DNA of 18,163 nt, from NCBI GenBank assembly GCA_900552305.1, contig URZD01000016.1, forward strand, positions 1 to 18,163, written 5' to 3'. Positions 1 through 6,706 of this stretch are shown here, piece by piece (the stretch's first letter is position 1; every line of letters starts with the position of its first letter). The notes under the pieces are model-generated. The model ran no database searches. It was not told where the DNA came from and worked only from the letters and a program-made list of their open reading frames with translations. The translations under genes were made by a program, and so were the position numbers. This DNA is from an uncultured Eubacteriales bacterium (GTDB lineage: Bacteria > Bacillota > Clostridia > Monoglobales > Monoglobaceae).

Positions 1-1
1 A

Positions 2-604
2 CCTGCTAACGAATTAACTGTTGCTAACCCAGCTGCTGCTATTGCTGCTAAATTATTCGGTGATATGGGTGGTAAAATAGTAACTGCTGGTATATTAATA
101 TCTGTATTTGGATGTGCAAATGGTTACTTATTAACTGGACCTAGAGTTCTTTACACTTTAGGACAACAAAAATCTATACCAGGATATAAAACAATAAGTG
201 TATTAAATAAAAACAATGTTCCTGCAAATGCTACTTTAATAATGGCAGTACTTGCTTCTTTATATGCATTATCTGGACAATTCGATTTATTAACAGATTT
301 ATCAATGTTTGCTATATGGTCATTCTACGTATTAACATTTATAGGTGTTATAAAACTTAGAAAATCTCAACCAGATTTATACAGACCTTATAAAGTTCCT
401 ATGTACCCAGTAATACCATGTATAGCAATAGCTGGTGGATTATTCGTTGTATTAAACCAATTATTATTTGCTGGTATGACAAATACAATAATATCTTTAG
501 CTGGTGTTGTAGTTACTTTAATAGGACTTCCTCTTTACAATCTAGCTCAAAAACAAGTTGCTAAAGAAGAAGGATCTAATTCAACCGAGAAAAAAACTGC
601 TTAA
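2..604 (+). CDS. APC-family amino-acid permease, SteT-like (5' end cut by window)
   Basis: Only the C-terminal ~200 residues are present; the frame is open from base 2 and the gene begins before the window. It is a membrane transporter of the amino acid-polyamine-organocation superfamily. It aligns residue for residue with the two complete permeases downstream, including the segments PANELTVANPAAAIAAK, SVFGCANGYLLTGPRVLYTL and the late membrane helices ending in GLPLYNLAQKQVAKEE. From recall, B. subtilis SteT, a serine/threonine exchanger, shares the pattern of a SIFGCLNG segment followed by RKR...YSVPLYP. A methionine at 65 is internal and is not the real start. The substrate cannot be read from sequence; small neutral amino acids are a family-based guess. 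It is closest to the next gene, with long stretches of near-identical bases, so the pair looks like a recent duplication or a gene-conversion product. Confidence 0.9.
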   Translation, partial: PANELTVANPAAAIAAKLFGDMGGKIVTAGILISVFGCANGYLLTGPRVLYTLGQQKSIPGYKTISVLNKNNVPANATLIMAVLASLYALSGQFDLLTDLSMFAIWSFYVLTFIGVIKLRKSQPDLYRPYKVPMYPVIPCIAIAGGLFVVLNQLLFAGMTNTIISLAGVVVTLIGLPLYNLAQKQVAKEEGSNSTEKKTA

Positions 605-612
605 TTCAATAT

Positions 613-644
613 AAAAGTTTCTTGAAATCAAGAAACTTTTTTTT
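613..644 (+). terminator. Rho-independent terminator after permease 1
   Basis: A 12-bp perfect stem (613-624 with 629-640, arms AAAAGTTTCTTG and CAAGAAACTTTT) closes on a 4-base loop and runs into a T-tract through 644. It starts nine bases after the stop codon. Both following permease genes have a terminator with a related TTCTTGA/TCAAGAA or ATCTTGA/TCAAGAT core. Confidence 0.88.
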
Positions 645-785
645 CTAAAGTTATATTAATATTTTTATATATATAAAATATATTTTATGTATATCTTTCA
701 AAGGAAATGAAATACATAAAATATATCTTTCTTACAAATATTAAAAATAAACAAATTTAAAATATATTGGAAAGGATATCTAATT

Positions 786-2141
786 ATGAGTCAAAAATTA
801 CAAAAAAGCTTAGGACTTTCTGCTGCCCTATCTACTGTTATCGGTATGGTTATAGGTGGTGGAGTATTCTTTAAACCTCAAGCTGTTTACACATTAACAG
901 GTGGAGCACCAGGACTTGGTATGATAGCTTGGTTTATAGCTGGTGTACTTACAATAACTGCTGGGTTAACTGCTGCAGAAGTTTCTGCTGCTATACCTAA
1001 AACTGGTGGTATGATGGTTTATATCGAAGAAATTTATGGTAAAAAATTAGGTATGTTAACAGGTTGGATGCAATCAGTATTATTCTTCCCTGCTACTATA
1101 GCTGCCATAGCAGTTATGTTTGGTAATCAAACTTGCTTATTACTTGGCTTAAATGAAAATCTTATTATACCAATAACAATAGTTACAATATTATTTATAT
1201 GTTTCCTTAATACATTAGGTTCTAAAACTTCTGGTATGATACAAACTATTTCTACAATTGCTAAATTAGTGCCTTTATTTATAATAGTAGTATTTGGTTT
1301 TATAAAAGGAAATGGTAATAACTCAATATTCACACCTATTGTTGCTGAAAATTTATCTCCAATGTCTATAATAGGACAAGTATTAATAGCTATATTATTT
1401 GCTTATGATGGATGGATAAATGTTGGTGCTTTAGCTGGTGAAATGAAAGACCCAGGAAAAGACCTTCCAAAGGCAATAGTTGGTGGTCTATCAATAACTA
1501 TGGCTGTTTATATAGCTATAAACTTAGCTTATTTATGGGTATTACCTGCTGATCAAATAGCTAATTTTGCTAACCCTGCTTCAGCTGTTGCAGAAGTTAT
1601 ATTCGGTCAAATAGGTGGTAAAGTCGTTACTGTAGGTATATTAATATCTGTATTTGGTTGTGTTAATGGTTACTTATTAACTGGACCTAGAGTTCTTTAT
1701 ACTTTAGGACAACAAAAATCTATACTAGGATATAAAGCAATAGGTTCTTTAAATAAAAATGATGTTCCTGCTAATGCTACTTTAATAATGGGTATACTTG
1801 CTTCTTTATATGCATTATCTGGACAATTCAACTTATTAAGTGATTTATCAATGTTTGCTGTATGGTCATTCTATGTCTTAACATTTGTAGGTGTTATAAA
1901 ACTTAGAAAAACTCAACCAAACTTACACAGACCTTATAAAGTTCCACTTTATCCTATAATACCAATTACAGCTATATTAGGTGGATCATTCGTTGTATTA
2001 AATCAATTATTATTTGCAGGTATGACAAACACATTAATATCTTTAGGTGGAGTTGTAATAACTTTAATTGGGCTTCCAATTTACAATCTAGCTCAAAAAC
2101 AAGTTGCTAAAGAAAATGATAATTTAGATAAAACGGCTTAA
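786..2141 (+). CDS. APC-family amino-acid permease, SteT-like
   Basis: This complete 451-residue cytoplasmic-membrane transporter has the usual family length (SteT is about 440). Helix 1 carries the unwound substrate-binding signature IGMVIGGGVFFKPQA (about residues 19-33). The conserved PKTGGMMVYIEEIYG (about 71-85) follows, then FAYDGWINVGALAGEMKDPGKDLP in the middle and RPYKVPLYPIIP near the C-terminus. Helix 6 has FAYDGW, typical of the L-type transporter-like (LAT) branch, to which bacterial SteT belongs. The start is supported by GGAAAGGA 8 bases upstream of ATG. Substrate and direction of transport are not determined; serine/threonine or related exchange is inferred from similarity. 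It has its own terminator, so it is probably transcribed separately or by partial readthrough from the copy before it. Codon use is very AT-rich, unlike genes after 4.2 kb. Confidence 0.93.
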   Translation: MSQKLQKSLGLSAALSTVIGMVIGGGVFFKPQAVYTLTGGAPGLGMIAWFIAGVLTITAGLTAAEVSAAIPKTGGMMVYIEEIYGKKLGMLTGWMQSVLFFPATIAAIAVMFGNQTCLLLGLNENLIIPITIVTILFICFLNTLGSKTSGMIQTISTIAKLVPLFIIVVFGFIKGNGNNSIFTPIVAENLSPMSIIGQVLIAILFAYDGWINVGALAGEMKDPGKDLPKAIVGGLSITMAVYIAINLAYLWVLPADQIANFANPASAVAEVIFGQIGGKVVTVGILISVFGCVNGYLLTGPRVLYTLGQQKSILGYKAIGSLNKNDVPANATLIMGILASLYALSGQFNLLSDLSMFAVWSFYVLTFVGVIKLRKTQPNLHRPYKVPLYPIIPITAILGGSFVVLNQLLFAGMTNTLISLGGVVITLIGLPIYNLAQKQVAKENDNLDKTA

Positions 2142-2143
2142 TC

Positions 2144-2180
2144 AAAAAGAGTTTCTTGAAAATCAAGAAGCTCTTTTTTT
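2144..2180 (+). terminator. Rho-independent terminator after permease 2
   Basis: A 16-bp stem with one G-T wobble (2144-2159 with 2163-2178) has a three-base loop and a T-run to 2180. It begins three bases after the stop codon. Its TTTCTTGA/TCAAGAAG core is almost the same as in the terminator at 613-644. Confidence 0.88.
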
Positions 2181-2273
2181 ATGTCTTTACATAAAGTACA
2201 TAAAAAATTCCTTTTTACAAATATTAATAAATAAGTAAAATTTCAATACACCATATTTATAATTATAAATTTG

Positions 2274-2303
2274 CAAAATATTATTGGACAAAATATTATT
2301 GGA
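2274..2303 (+). repeat. 15-bp perfect tandem repeat in the leader of permease 3
   Basis: The unit CAAAATATTATTGGA occurs twice head to tail (2274-2288 and 2289-2303). The second copy supplies the GGA that begins the ribosome binding site GGAAAGGA (2301-2308). The corresponding leader of permease 2 has a single similar unit. This looks like a slippage duplication. Whether it affects expression is unknown. Confidence 0.8.
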
Positions 2304-2318
2304 AAGGATATATAAATT

Positions 2319-3659
2319 ATGAATCAAAATTTACAAAAAAATTTAGGTCTTGCACCTGCCTTATCTACAGTTATAGGTATGGTTATAGGTGGTGGAGTAT
2401 TTTTCAAACCTCAAGCTGTCTACTCTTTAACAGGTGGAGCTCCCGGTCTTGGTATGATAGCTTGGGTAGTTGCCGGTATAATTACTATAACTGCTGGTTT
2501 AACCGCTGCAGAAGTTTCTGCTGCCATACCTAAAACTGGTGGTATGATGGTTTATATTGAAGAAATTTACGGTAAAAAATTAGGTGTTTTGACTGGTTGG
2601 ATGCAATGTGTTTTATTTTTCCCTGCTTCCATAGCAGCTCTTGCTGTTATGTTTGGTAGTCAAAGTGCAACACTAATTGGTAACGAATCACTTGTAGTAC
2701 CAATAACTTTAGGAACTATTTTACTTATTAGTATTTTAAATACTATAAGTTCTAAAACATCCGGCCTTATACAAACTGTGGCAACTATATGTAAATTAAT
2801 TCCACTTATTTTAATAATAGTATTCGGCTTTATAAACGGAGGTGGAACAAATTCCTTAACTTCTCCATTAGTTGGCCCTGGTATATCTACTGGTTCTGTT
2901 ATCGGACAACTTCTTATAGCCATATTATTTGCTTATGATGGGTGGATAAATGTTGGTGCTTTAGCTGGTGAAATGAAAAATCCAGGGAAAGACTTACCTA
3001 CTGCCATTGTTGGTGGATTAACTTTTGTTATGGCTGTTTATATAATTATAAATATAGCTTATTTATGGGTACTTCCTGCCAACGAATTGGCAAACTATGC
3101 TTCTCCTGCTTCAGCTGTAGCAGAAGTTATATTTGGCCCTATGGGTGGTAAAATAATCACTATTGGTATATTGATTTCTGTATTCGGTTGTATAAATGGT
3201 TATTTACTTACAGGGCCTAGAATTCTCTATACTTTAGGTCTACAAAAATCTATTCCTGGATATAAATATTATTCTAAATTAAATAAAAGTGGTGTCCCTT
3301 CTACTGCAACAATAATCATGGGTATTATAGCTATGTTATATGCTTTATCTGGACAGTTCAACTTACTAACAGACTTATCCATGTTTGTAGTTTGGTCTTT
3401 TTATGTTTTAACTTTTATTGGTGTAATTTTACTTAGACAAAAACAACCTAATTTACCTAGACCATATAAAGTACCTCTATATCCAGTCATTCCTATTATA
3501 GCTATTGCTGGTGGATTATTTGTTGTAATTAATCAACTCTTATTTGCAGGTATGGAAAATACTTTAATCTCTTTAGGAGGTATAATAGTAACTTTAATAG
3601 GATTACCTCTTTATAATTTAGCTCAAAATCAAGTTAAAAGAGATGAAGAAATTAGATAA
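2319..3659 (+). CDS. APC-family amino-acid permease, SteT-like
   Basis: This is a complete 446-residue paralogue of the preceding gene. The same landmarks appear in the same order: IGMVIGGGVFFKPQA (about 19-33), PKTGGMMVYIEEIYG (about 71-85), FAYDGWINVGALAGEMKNPG in helix 6, GCINGYLLTGPRILYTL, and RPYKVPLYPVIP near the end. It differs from the other two in many loop positions (for example SKTSGLIQTVATICKLIP and the GGGTNSLTSPLVGPG loop) and in third-base choices, so it diverged earlier than the first two copies did from each other. GGAAAGGA lies 10 bases upstream of the ATG. Transport of a neutral amino acid is inferred from the family. Tandem paralogues with differing loops may differ in substrate preference, but nothing here proves that. 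Confidence 0.93.
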   Translation: MNQNLQKNLGLAPALSTVIGMVIGGGVFFKPQAVYSLTGGAPGLGMIAWVVAGIITITAGLTAAEVSAAIPKTGGMMVYIEEIYGKKLGVLTGWMQCVLFFPASIAALAVMFGSQSATLIGNESLVVPITLGTILLISILNTISSKTSGLIQTVATICKLIPLILIIVFGFINGGGTNSLTSPLVGPGISTGSVIGQLLIAILFAYDGWINVGALAGEMKNPGKDLPTAIVGGLTFVMAVYIIINIAYLWVLPANELANYASPASAVAEVIFGPMGGKIITIGILISVFGCINGYLLTGPRILYTLGLQKSIPGYKYYSKLNKSGVPSTATIIMGIIAMLYALSGQFNLLTDLSMFVVWSFYVLTFIGVILLRQKQPNLPRPYKVPLYPVIPIIAIAGGLFVVINQLLFAGMENTLISLGGIIVTLIGLPLYNLAQNQVKRDEEIR

Positions 3660-3675
3660 AATTCATTTTATTGTT

Positions 3676-3714
3676 AAAAAAGTATCTTGAAAATAATTTT
3701 CAAGATACTTTTTT
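3676..3714 (+). terminator. Rho-independent terminator after permease 3
   Basis: A perfect 18-bp stem (3676-3693 with 3697-3714) has a TAA loop; its 3' arm ends in the T-run. The core ATCTTGA/TCAAGAT is a variant of the terminators after the other two permeases. Confidence 0.88.
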
Positions 3715-3757
3715 ACTAATTTAAAAGTTCTTTCTTATTATATATTTTACAAGATAT

Positions 3758-4120
3758 AAAATAAGAAATTATGCAATAACATGTTTGTTTTTAAATTGCA
3801 GTTTAAGGCTTTCAGAATTAGTAGGAATTAATTTGTCTGACTTAAAAATAGATAATAGCGAACAAACATTAAAGGTTACTGGAAAAGGAAATAAGCAAAG
3901 AATTATATATCTTAATAGTGCTGTTTGCGAAGCTATAAACGCTTATATAAAAATACGTCCAAAACTAGATAAAAGCAATAAGGACTATAATGCATTATTT
4001 CTTAGTTCAAGAGGAAAAAGAATTTCTAAAAGATCTGTTCAAAATATTATCAAATCTGAACTAGTAGAATTAGTTGAAGCTGAAGGAAAAGAAAGCAAAA
4101 TAAATAATCGCTTTGTCTGA
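3758..4120 (+). pseudogene. Tyrosine recombinase fragment, XerC/XerD-like, truncated at both ends
   Basis: The frame carries the front half of a tyrosine recombinase catalytic domain. KIRNYAI at 3758-3778 is upstream of any plausible start, then LFLNCSLRLSELVGINLSDL with the box I Arg (RLSEL), the beta-hairpin TGKGNKQR with the catalytic-type Lys, and ALFLSSRGKRISKRSVQ. The N-terminal SAM-like DNA-binding domain (normally about 100+ residues) is missing: the frame is closed at 3722 and the permease terminator lies just upstream. The protein stops at NNRFV with TGA at 4118-4120, just where H-x-L-R-H and the C-terminal HxxxYxH nucleophile region should follow. A TTG at 3785 could nominally start translation, but no ribosome binding site is visible. 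An active enzyme is not possible as read. The right truncation coincides with the composition break, so it may be an assembly edge and not decay. Confidence 0.75.
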
Positions 4121-4127
4121 CAGACAA
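4113..4127. repeat. Near-perfect 15-bp palindrome at the composition break
   Basis: TTGTCTGACAGACAA is two 7-base arms around one unpaired centre base. The flanking GC on each side extends the pairing, with one extra T on the left. It contains the stop codon of the recombinase fragment and lies where AT-rich DNA gives way to higher-GC DNA. It could be a recombination or strand-switch point, or chance. Confidence 0.55.
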
Positions 4128-4135
4128 GCAGAAAC

Positions 4136-4169
4136 AAAAGCCTTTTCGTATAATGCGGAAGGGCTTTTT
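4136..4169 (+). terminator. Terminator hairpin left of the Crp/Fnr gene
   Basis: A stem of about 14 pairs including G-T wobbles (4136-4149 with 4155-4168) ends in TTTTT on the + strand. It looks like the terminator of a + strand gene that should lie to its left in the higher-GC genome. No such gene is present, which fits loss at the junction. The reverse orientation also ends in a T-rich stretch, so it could work both ways. Confidence 0.7.
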
Positions 4170-4178
4170 ACATATTAT

Positions 4179-4195
4179 TTTTCCGCTGCGGAAAA
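4179..4195. promoter_or_regulatory. Perfect inverted repeat upstream of the Crp/Fnr gene, candidate operator
   Basis: TTTTCCGCTGCGGAAAA has two 8-base arms around a single T, 21 bases before the start codon. Regulators often bind palindromes just upstream of their own gene. This one does not match the known FNR (TTGAT-N4-ATCAA) or CRP consensus, so the link to the adjacent gene is a guess. No T-tract follows, which argues against a terminator. Confidence 0.4.
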
Positions 4196-4216
4196 CATAA
4201 AACGGGAAGTGAATTT

Positions 4217-4843
4217 ATGAATTTTAAACTTTTAACTGATAGTGAGATTTTTTGTGGCGTTTCCGAAACGGAAATCCGCGAGCTGTTACGCACTGTCGGC
4301 GCGTATGAAAAGCGTTTTTCAAAAAACGAAATTATATATCACGCCGGAGAAAAGGTTACGGATTTGGGGATTGTCCTTTCGGGCGGCGTAAACATAACCG
4401 TAAACTACTATCACGGCGGAAGCGGAATATTCGGTCATATAGCTCCGGGGCAGCTGTTCGCCGAGGCGTATTCGCTTACTCCCGCACGGGAGCTGCTTTG
4501 CGACGCTGTTGCGGATTCCGAAACGGATGTTCTTTTTATAAACTCCGCCGCACTTCTTGCAAAGTGTGCCGCAAAGGATTCGCTGAATCAAATTACGCTT
4601 AATCTGCTTAGAATATCCTCAATGAAGAATATAAATCTCTCAACCCGAATGATACACATTTCTTCGCGGCTGATTCGCGAACGAATTTTGTCATACCTTT
4701 CCGAACAGGCAGCAATAAATCAAAGCAGCAGCTTTACAATCCCATTTTCGCAAAGCCGCCTTGCGGAATATCTCGGTGTTGAGCGCAGCGCGCTGTCGGG
4801 CGAGCTTTCAAAAATGCGCCGCGAGGGTCTTATAGATTACTAG
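4217..4843 (+). CDS. Crp/Fnr-family transcriptional regulator, ends in premature-looking amber codon
   Basis: The 208-residue protein has an N-terminal cyclic-nucleotide-binding-like beta-barrel (about 5-115, with KNEIIYHAGEKV and PGQLFAEAYSL), a dimer helix (about 120-160) and a C-terminal winged helix-turn-helix (about 173-208; FSQSRLAEYLGVERSALSGELSKM). Residues that contact cAMP in true CRP are not evident, so the effector is unknown. No Fe-S cysteine cluster typical of FNR is visible. GGGAAG lies about 8 bases before the ATG. The frame stops at TAG (4841-4843) right after GLIDY. Reading past it gives KNSFRLL and then TGA at 4865-4867. That is the usual end of this family (compare RKNxFxLL), so the TAG probably replaces a Lys, Arg or Gln codon. 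The shortened protein lacks the last wing strand. Function may be impaired, or this may be a sequence error. Confidence 0.87.
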   Translation: MNFKLLTDSEIFCGVSETEIRELLRTVGAYEKRFSKNEIIYHAGEKVTDLGIVLSGGVNITVNYYHGGSGIFGHIAPGQLFAEAYSLTPARELLCDAVADSETDVLFINSAALLAKCAAKDSLNQITLNLLRISSMKNINLSTRMIHISSRLIRERILSYLSEQAAINQSSSFTIPFSQSRLAEYLGVERSALSGELSKMRREGLIDY

Positions 4844-5184
4844 AAGAACAGCTTTCGGCTGCTTTGAGTTTTGTCTTTATAGCTCGATTTTTGTGCGACA
4901 GACAGTAAAAAGCCATCCGCAACGGTTATTTCGCCGATTCCTTCAATATGTATTTCTCCGTTTCGGAAGGTAATCACAAACGGTTTCTCCGAATGTATAT
5001 ATCTGCCTTTATTTGAGATAAACAACGGCGAATACTGGTCGCTTGCGTCCTTTCCGCTTATCAGGTCTATCGTTATATCGGACTTTTCCGAAACAGGAAG
5101 CTTTTTTCCGATATGTACTATTCCGCCGTATCAGTATTCATTTTCCAAAAACTTTAAATTCTCTTTATACATCGCTTTTCTCAT
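4840..5184 (-). pseudogene. Broken 5' remnant, possibly glycoside hydrolase family 31-like
   Basis: On the minus strand a reading frame starts with ATG at 5184 (MRKAMYKENLKFLENEY), meets an in-frame TGA at 5133-5131 where a Trp might be expected (followed by YGGIVHIGKKLPV), and continues through DQYSPLFISNKGRYIHSEKP to about 4870. The SNKGRYI-x-SE-x-PF-x-(I/F) block resembles the N-terminal beta domain of some GH31-type alpha-glycosidases, as I recall them. That assignment is tentative. The catalytic barrel (several hundred residues) is entirely missing. The last residues before the stop overlap antisense with the tail of the Crp/Fnr gene, so homologous sequence ends there and the rest has been deleted. 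Neighbouring genes use TGA as an ordinary stop, so recoding is unlikely. Confidence 0.45.
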
Positions 5185-5283
5185 TTTGGACGCTGTCCTT
5201 TGGTAATATTTTATTAAATGAAGTACGCCGTGTCAAGGTGTTTTCATTGCTTTTTATATGTATAAATATTGTTGTTTTAACGC

Positions 5284-5323
5284 AAAAAACGGTACAGCAA
5301 AACAAAATCATTTTGCTGCACCG
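5284..5323 (-). terminator. Rho-independent terminator after glmM
   Basis: On the minus strand a 13-bp stem with one G-T wobble (5311-5323 with 5290-5302) and an 8-base loop is followed by six T (5289-5284). It lies 16 bases beyond the glmM stop and closes the proS-to-glmM unit. Confidence 0.9.
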
Positions 5324-5339
5324 CAAATTTTTATAAAAA

Positions 5340-6686
5340 TCAGCCGAGCTTTTTCACTATCAAATCCGCAAGAGCCTCGGCGCGTGCGCGAATGATGTTC
5401 TCGTCCTTGCCCTCAATCATAACGCGTACAAGCGGCTCTGTTCCGGACGGGCGGATAAGAACTCTGCCGTTATTCGCAAACTCCGCCTCTATTTTTTCGA
5501 TTTCCGCCATGATTTCCGCATCCTCTGTGTAGAGTTCCTTGTTCTCGGTCTTTACCTTTGCATTTATAAGTACCTGCGGATAAACGTCCATTACTCCCGC
5601 AAGCTCGGAGAGCGTTTTGCCGCTCTTTTTGACAGCGGATGCAAGCTGTATGCCGGTAACAAGGCCGTCGCCTGTGGTGTTGTGTTCGAGCAGTATTACG
5701 TGTCCCGACTGCTCGCCGCCTATCGAATAGTCGGACTTCAGCATTTCTTCAAGCACATACCTGTCGCCGACCTTTGTCTTTTCTATGTTCAGTCCCTTTT
5801 CTCTGCCCATAACGAAAAGTCCCAGATTGCTCATTACGGTTGCAACGATTGTGTTCTTTTTGAGCTTGCCGCGCGCCTTCAGGTCAAGTGCGCAGATTGC
5901 CATAATTTTATCACCGTCAACATATTCGCCCTTTTCGGAAACCGCAAGAACTCTGTCCGCATCACCGTCAAAGGCAAGACCCATATCCGCGCCGACCTCC
6001 GTCACATAGCGCATCAGTCCCTCGATATGCGTTGAGCCGCAATCTGCATTGATGTTTATGCCGTCCGGGGAATTGTTTATTACGCTTACTTCCGCGCCGA
6101 GAATTTCAAGTGCTTTTTGCGCCGTCACGGATGACGCGCCGTTTGCACAGTCTATCGCAATTTTCATCCCGTCAAGTTTTACTTCCGCCGTCGACGCGGC
6201 AAATTTTATATACTTCTCGCAAAGAGTGCTGTCGTGCGAAATACGTCCCACGTTTTCATGTGTAGGTCTGGATATTTCTTCCGCATTATCAAGAATAATC
6301 GCCTCTATGCGTTCCTCGATTTCATCGCTCAATTTATAGCCTTCGCTGTTGAAATACTTTATTCCGTTGTGTTCAAACGGGTTGTGCGATGCGGAAATCA
6401 TAACGCCCGCGTCAAACCCCTGCGTCCTTACAAGATACGCTATTGCGGGTGTCGGAATCACTCCTACGCAAACCGCCTGCGCGCCAACACTGCATATTCC
6501 GGCAATCAATGCGCTTTCAAGCATTTCCCCGGAAATTCTTGTATCCCTTCCGACCAGTATTTTCGGCTTGTGCGCGTCACTTGTCAATACATACGCGCCC
6601 GCTCTCCCGATTTTAAATGCCAGCTCAGGCGTAAGCTCGGAGTTAGCCACTCCGCGTACACCGTCAGTTCCAAAAAGTCTTCCCAT
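5340..6686 (-). CDS. glmM: Phosphoglucosamine mutase
   Basis: It converts glucosamine-6-phosphate to glucosamine-1-phosphate in the cytoplasm, feeding UDP-GlcNAc for peptidoglycan. The 448-residue length is standard. GRLFGTDGVRGVAN at 2-15 is the family N-terminus. The catalytic phosphoserine lies in ISASHNP (Ser100). DGDADR (240-245) binds Mg2+. GGEQSGH (323-329) is the sugar-specificity loop of GlmM, and RPSGTEPLVRVM (412-423) is the phosphate-binding loop. GGAG is suitably placed before the ATG. It is the last gene of the unit, 20 bases after the FAD oxidoreductase gene. In other Firmicutes, glmM follows cdaA-cdaR, and CdaA and GlmM interact physically, GlmM damping c-di-AMP synthesis. A similar link here is inferred from the shared order. 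Confidence 0.97.
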   Translation of the reverse strand: MGRLFGTDGVRGVANSELTPELAFKIGRAGAYVLTSDAHKPKILVGRDTRISGEMLESALIAGICSVGAQAVCVGVIPTPAIAYLVRTQGFDAGVMISASHNPFEHNGIKYFNSEGYKLSDEIEERIEAIILDNAEEISRPTHENVGRISHDSTLCEKYIKFAASTAEVKLDGMKIAIDCANGASSVTAQKALEILGAEVSVINNSPDGININADCGSTHIEGLMRYVTEVGADMGLAFDGDADRVLAVSEKGEYVDGDKIMAICALDLKARGKLKKNTIVATVMSNLGLFVMGREKGLNIEKTKVGDRYVLEEMLKSDYSIGGEQSGHVILLEHNTTGDGLVTGIQLASAVKKSGKTLSELAGVMDVYPQVLINAKVKTENKELYTEDAEIMAEIEKIEAEFANNGRVLIRPSGTEPLVRVMIEGKDENIIRARAEALADLIVKKLG

Positions 6687-6706
6687 GTTTACACTCCTTT
6701 TTAATT

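Noticed and set aside
709..762. A short plus-strand frame (MKYIKYIF...) between permeases 1 and 2, with GGAA nearby
   Set aside because: The spacing to the purine run is too short, it is only about 17 codons, and the sequence is low-complexity AT. There is no conservation in the corresponding gap after permease 2.
4149..4154. TATAAT before the Crp/Fnr gene as a promoter
   Set aside because: No -35-like hexamer at 16-18 bases upstream, and the bases lie within a terminator-like hairpin. It is recorded only as a curiosity.
5131..5133. In-frame TGA as evidence of a recoded genetic code
   Set aside because: glmM, the FAD protein, cdaA and the cysteine-rich gene all end at TGA in their expected places, so TGA is a normal stop here. 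Decay is the simpler reading.
5043..5336. A 97-codon plus-strand frame between the decayed gene and glmM
   Set aside because: It runs antisense through the possible GH31-like remnant and through the glmM terminator, with no domain-like pattern and mixed composition.
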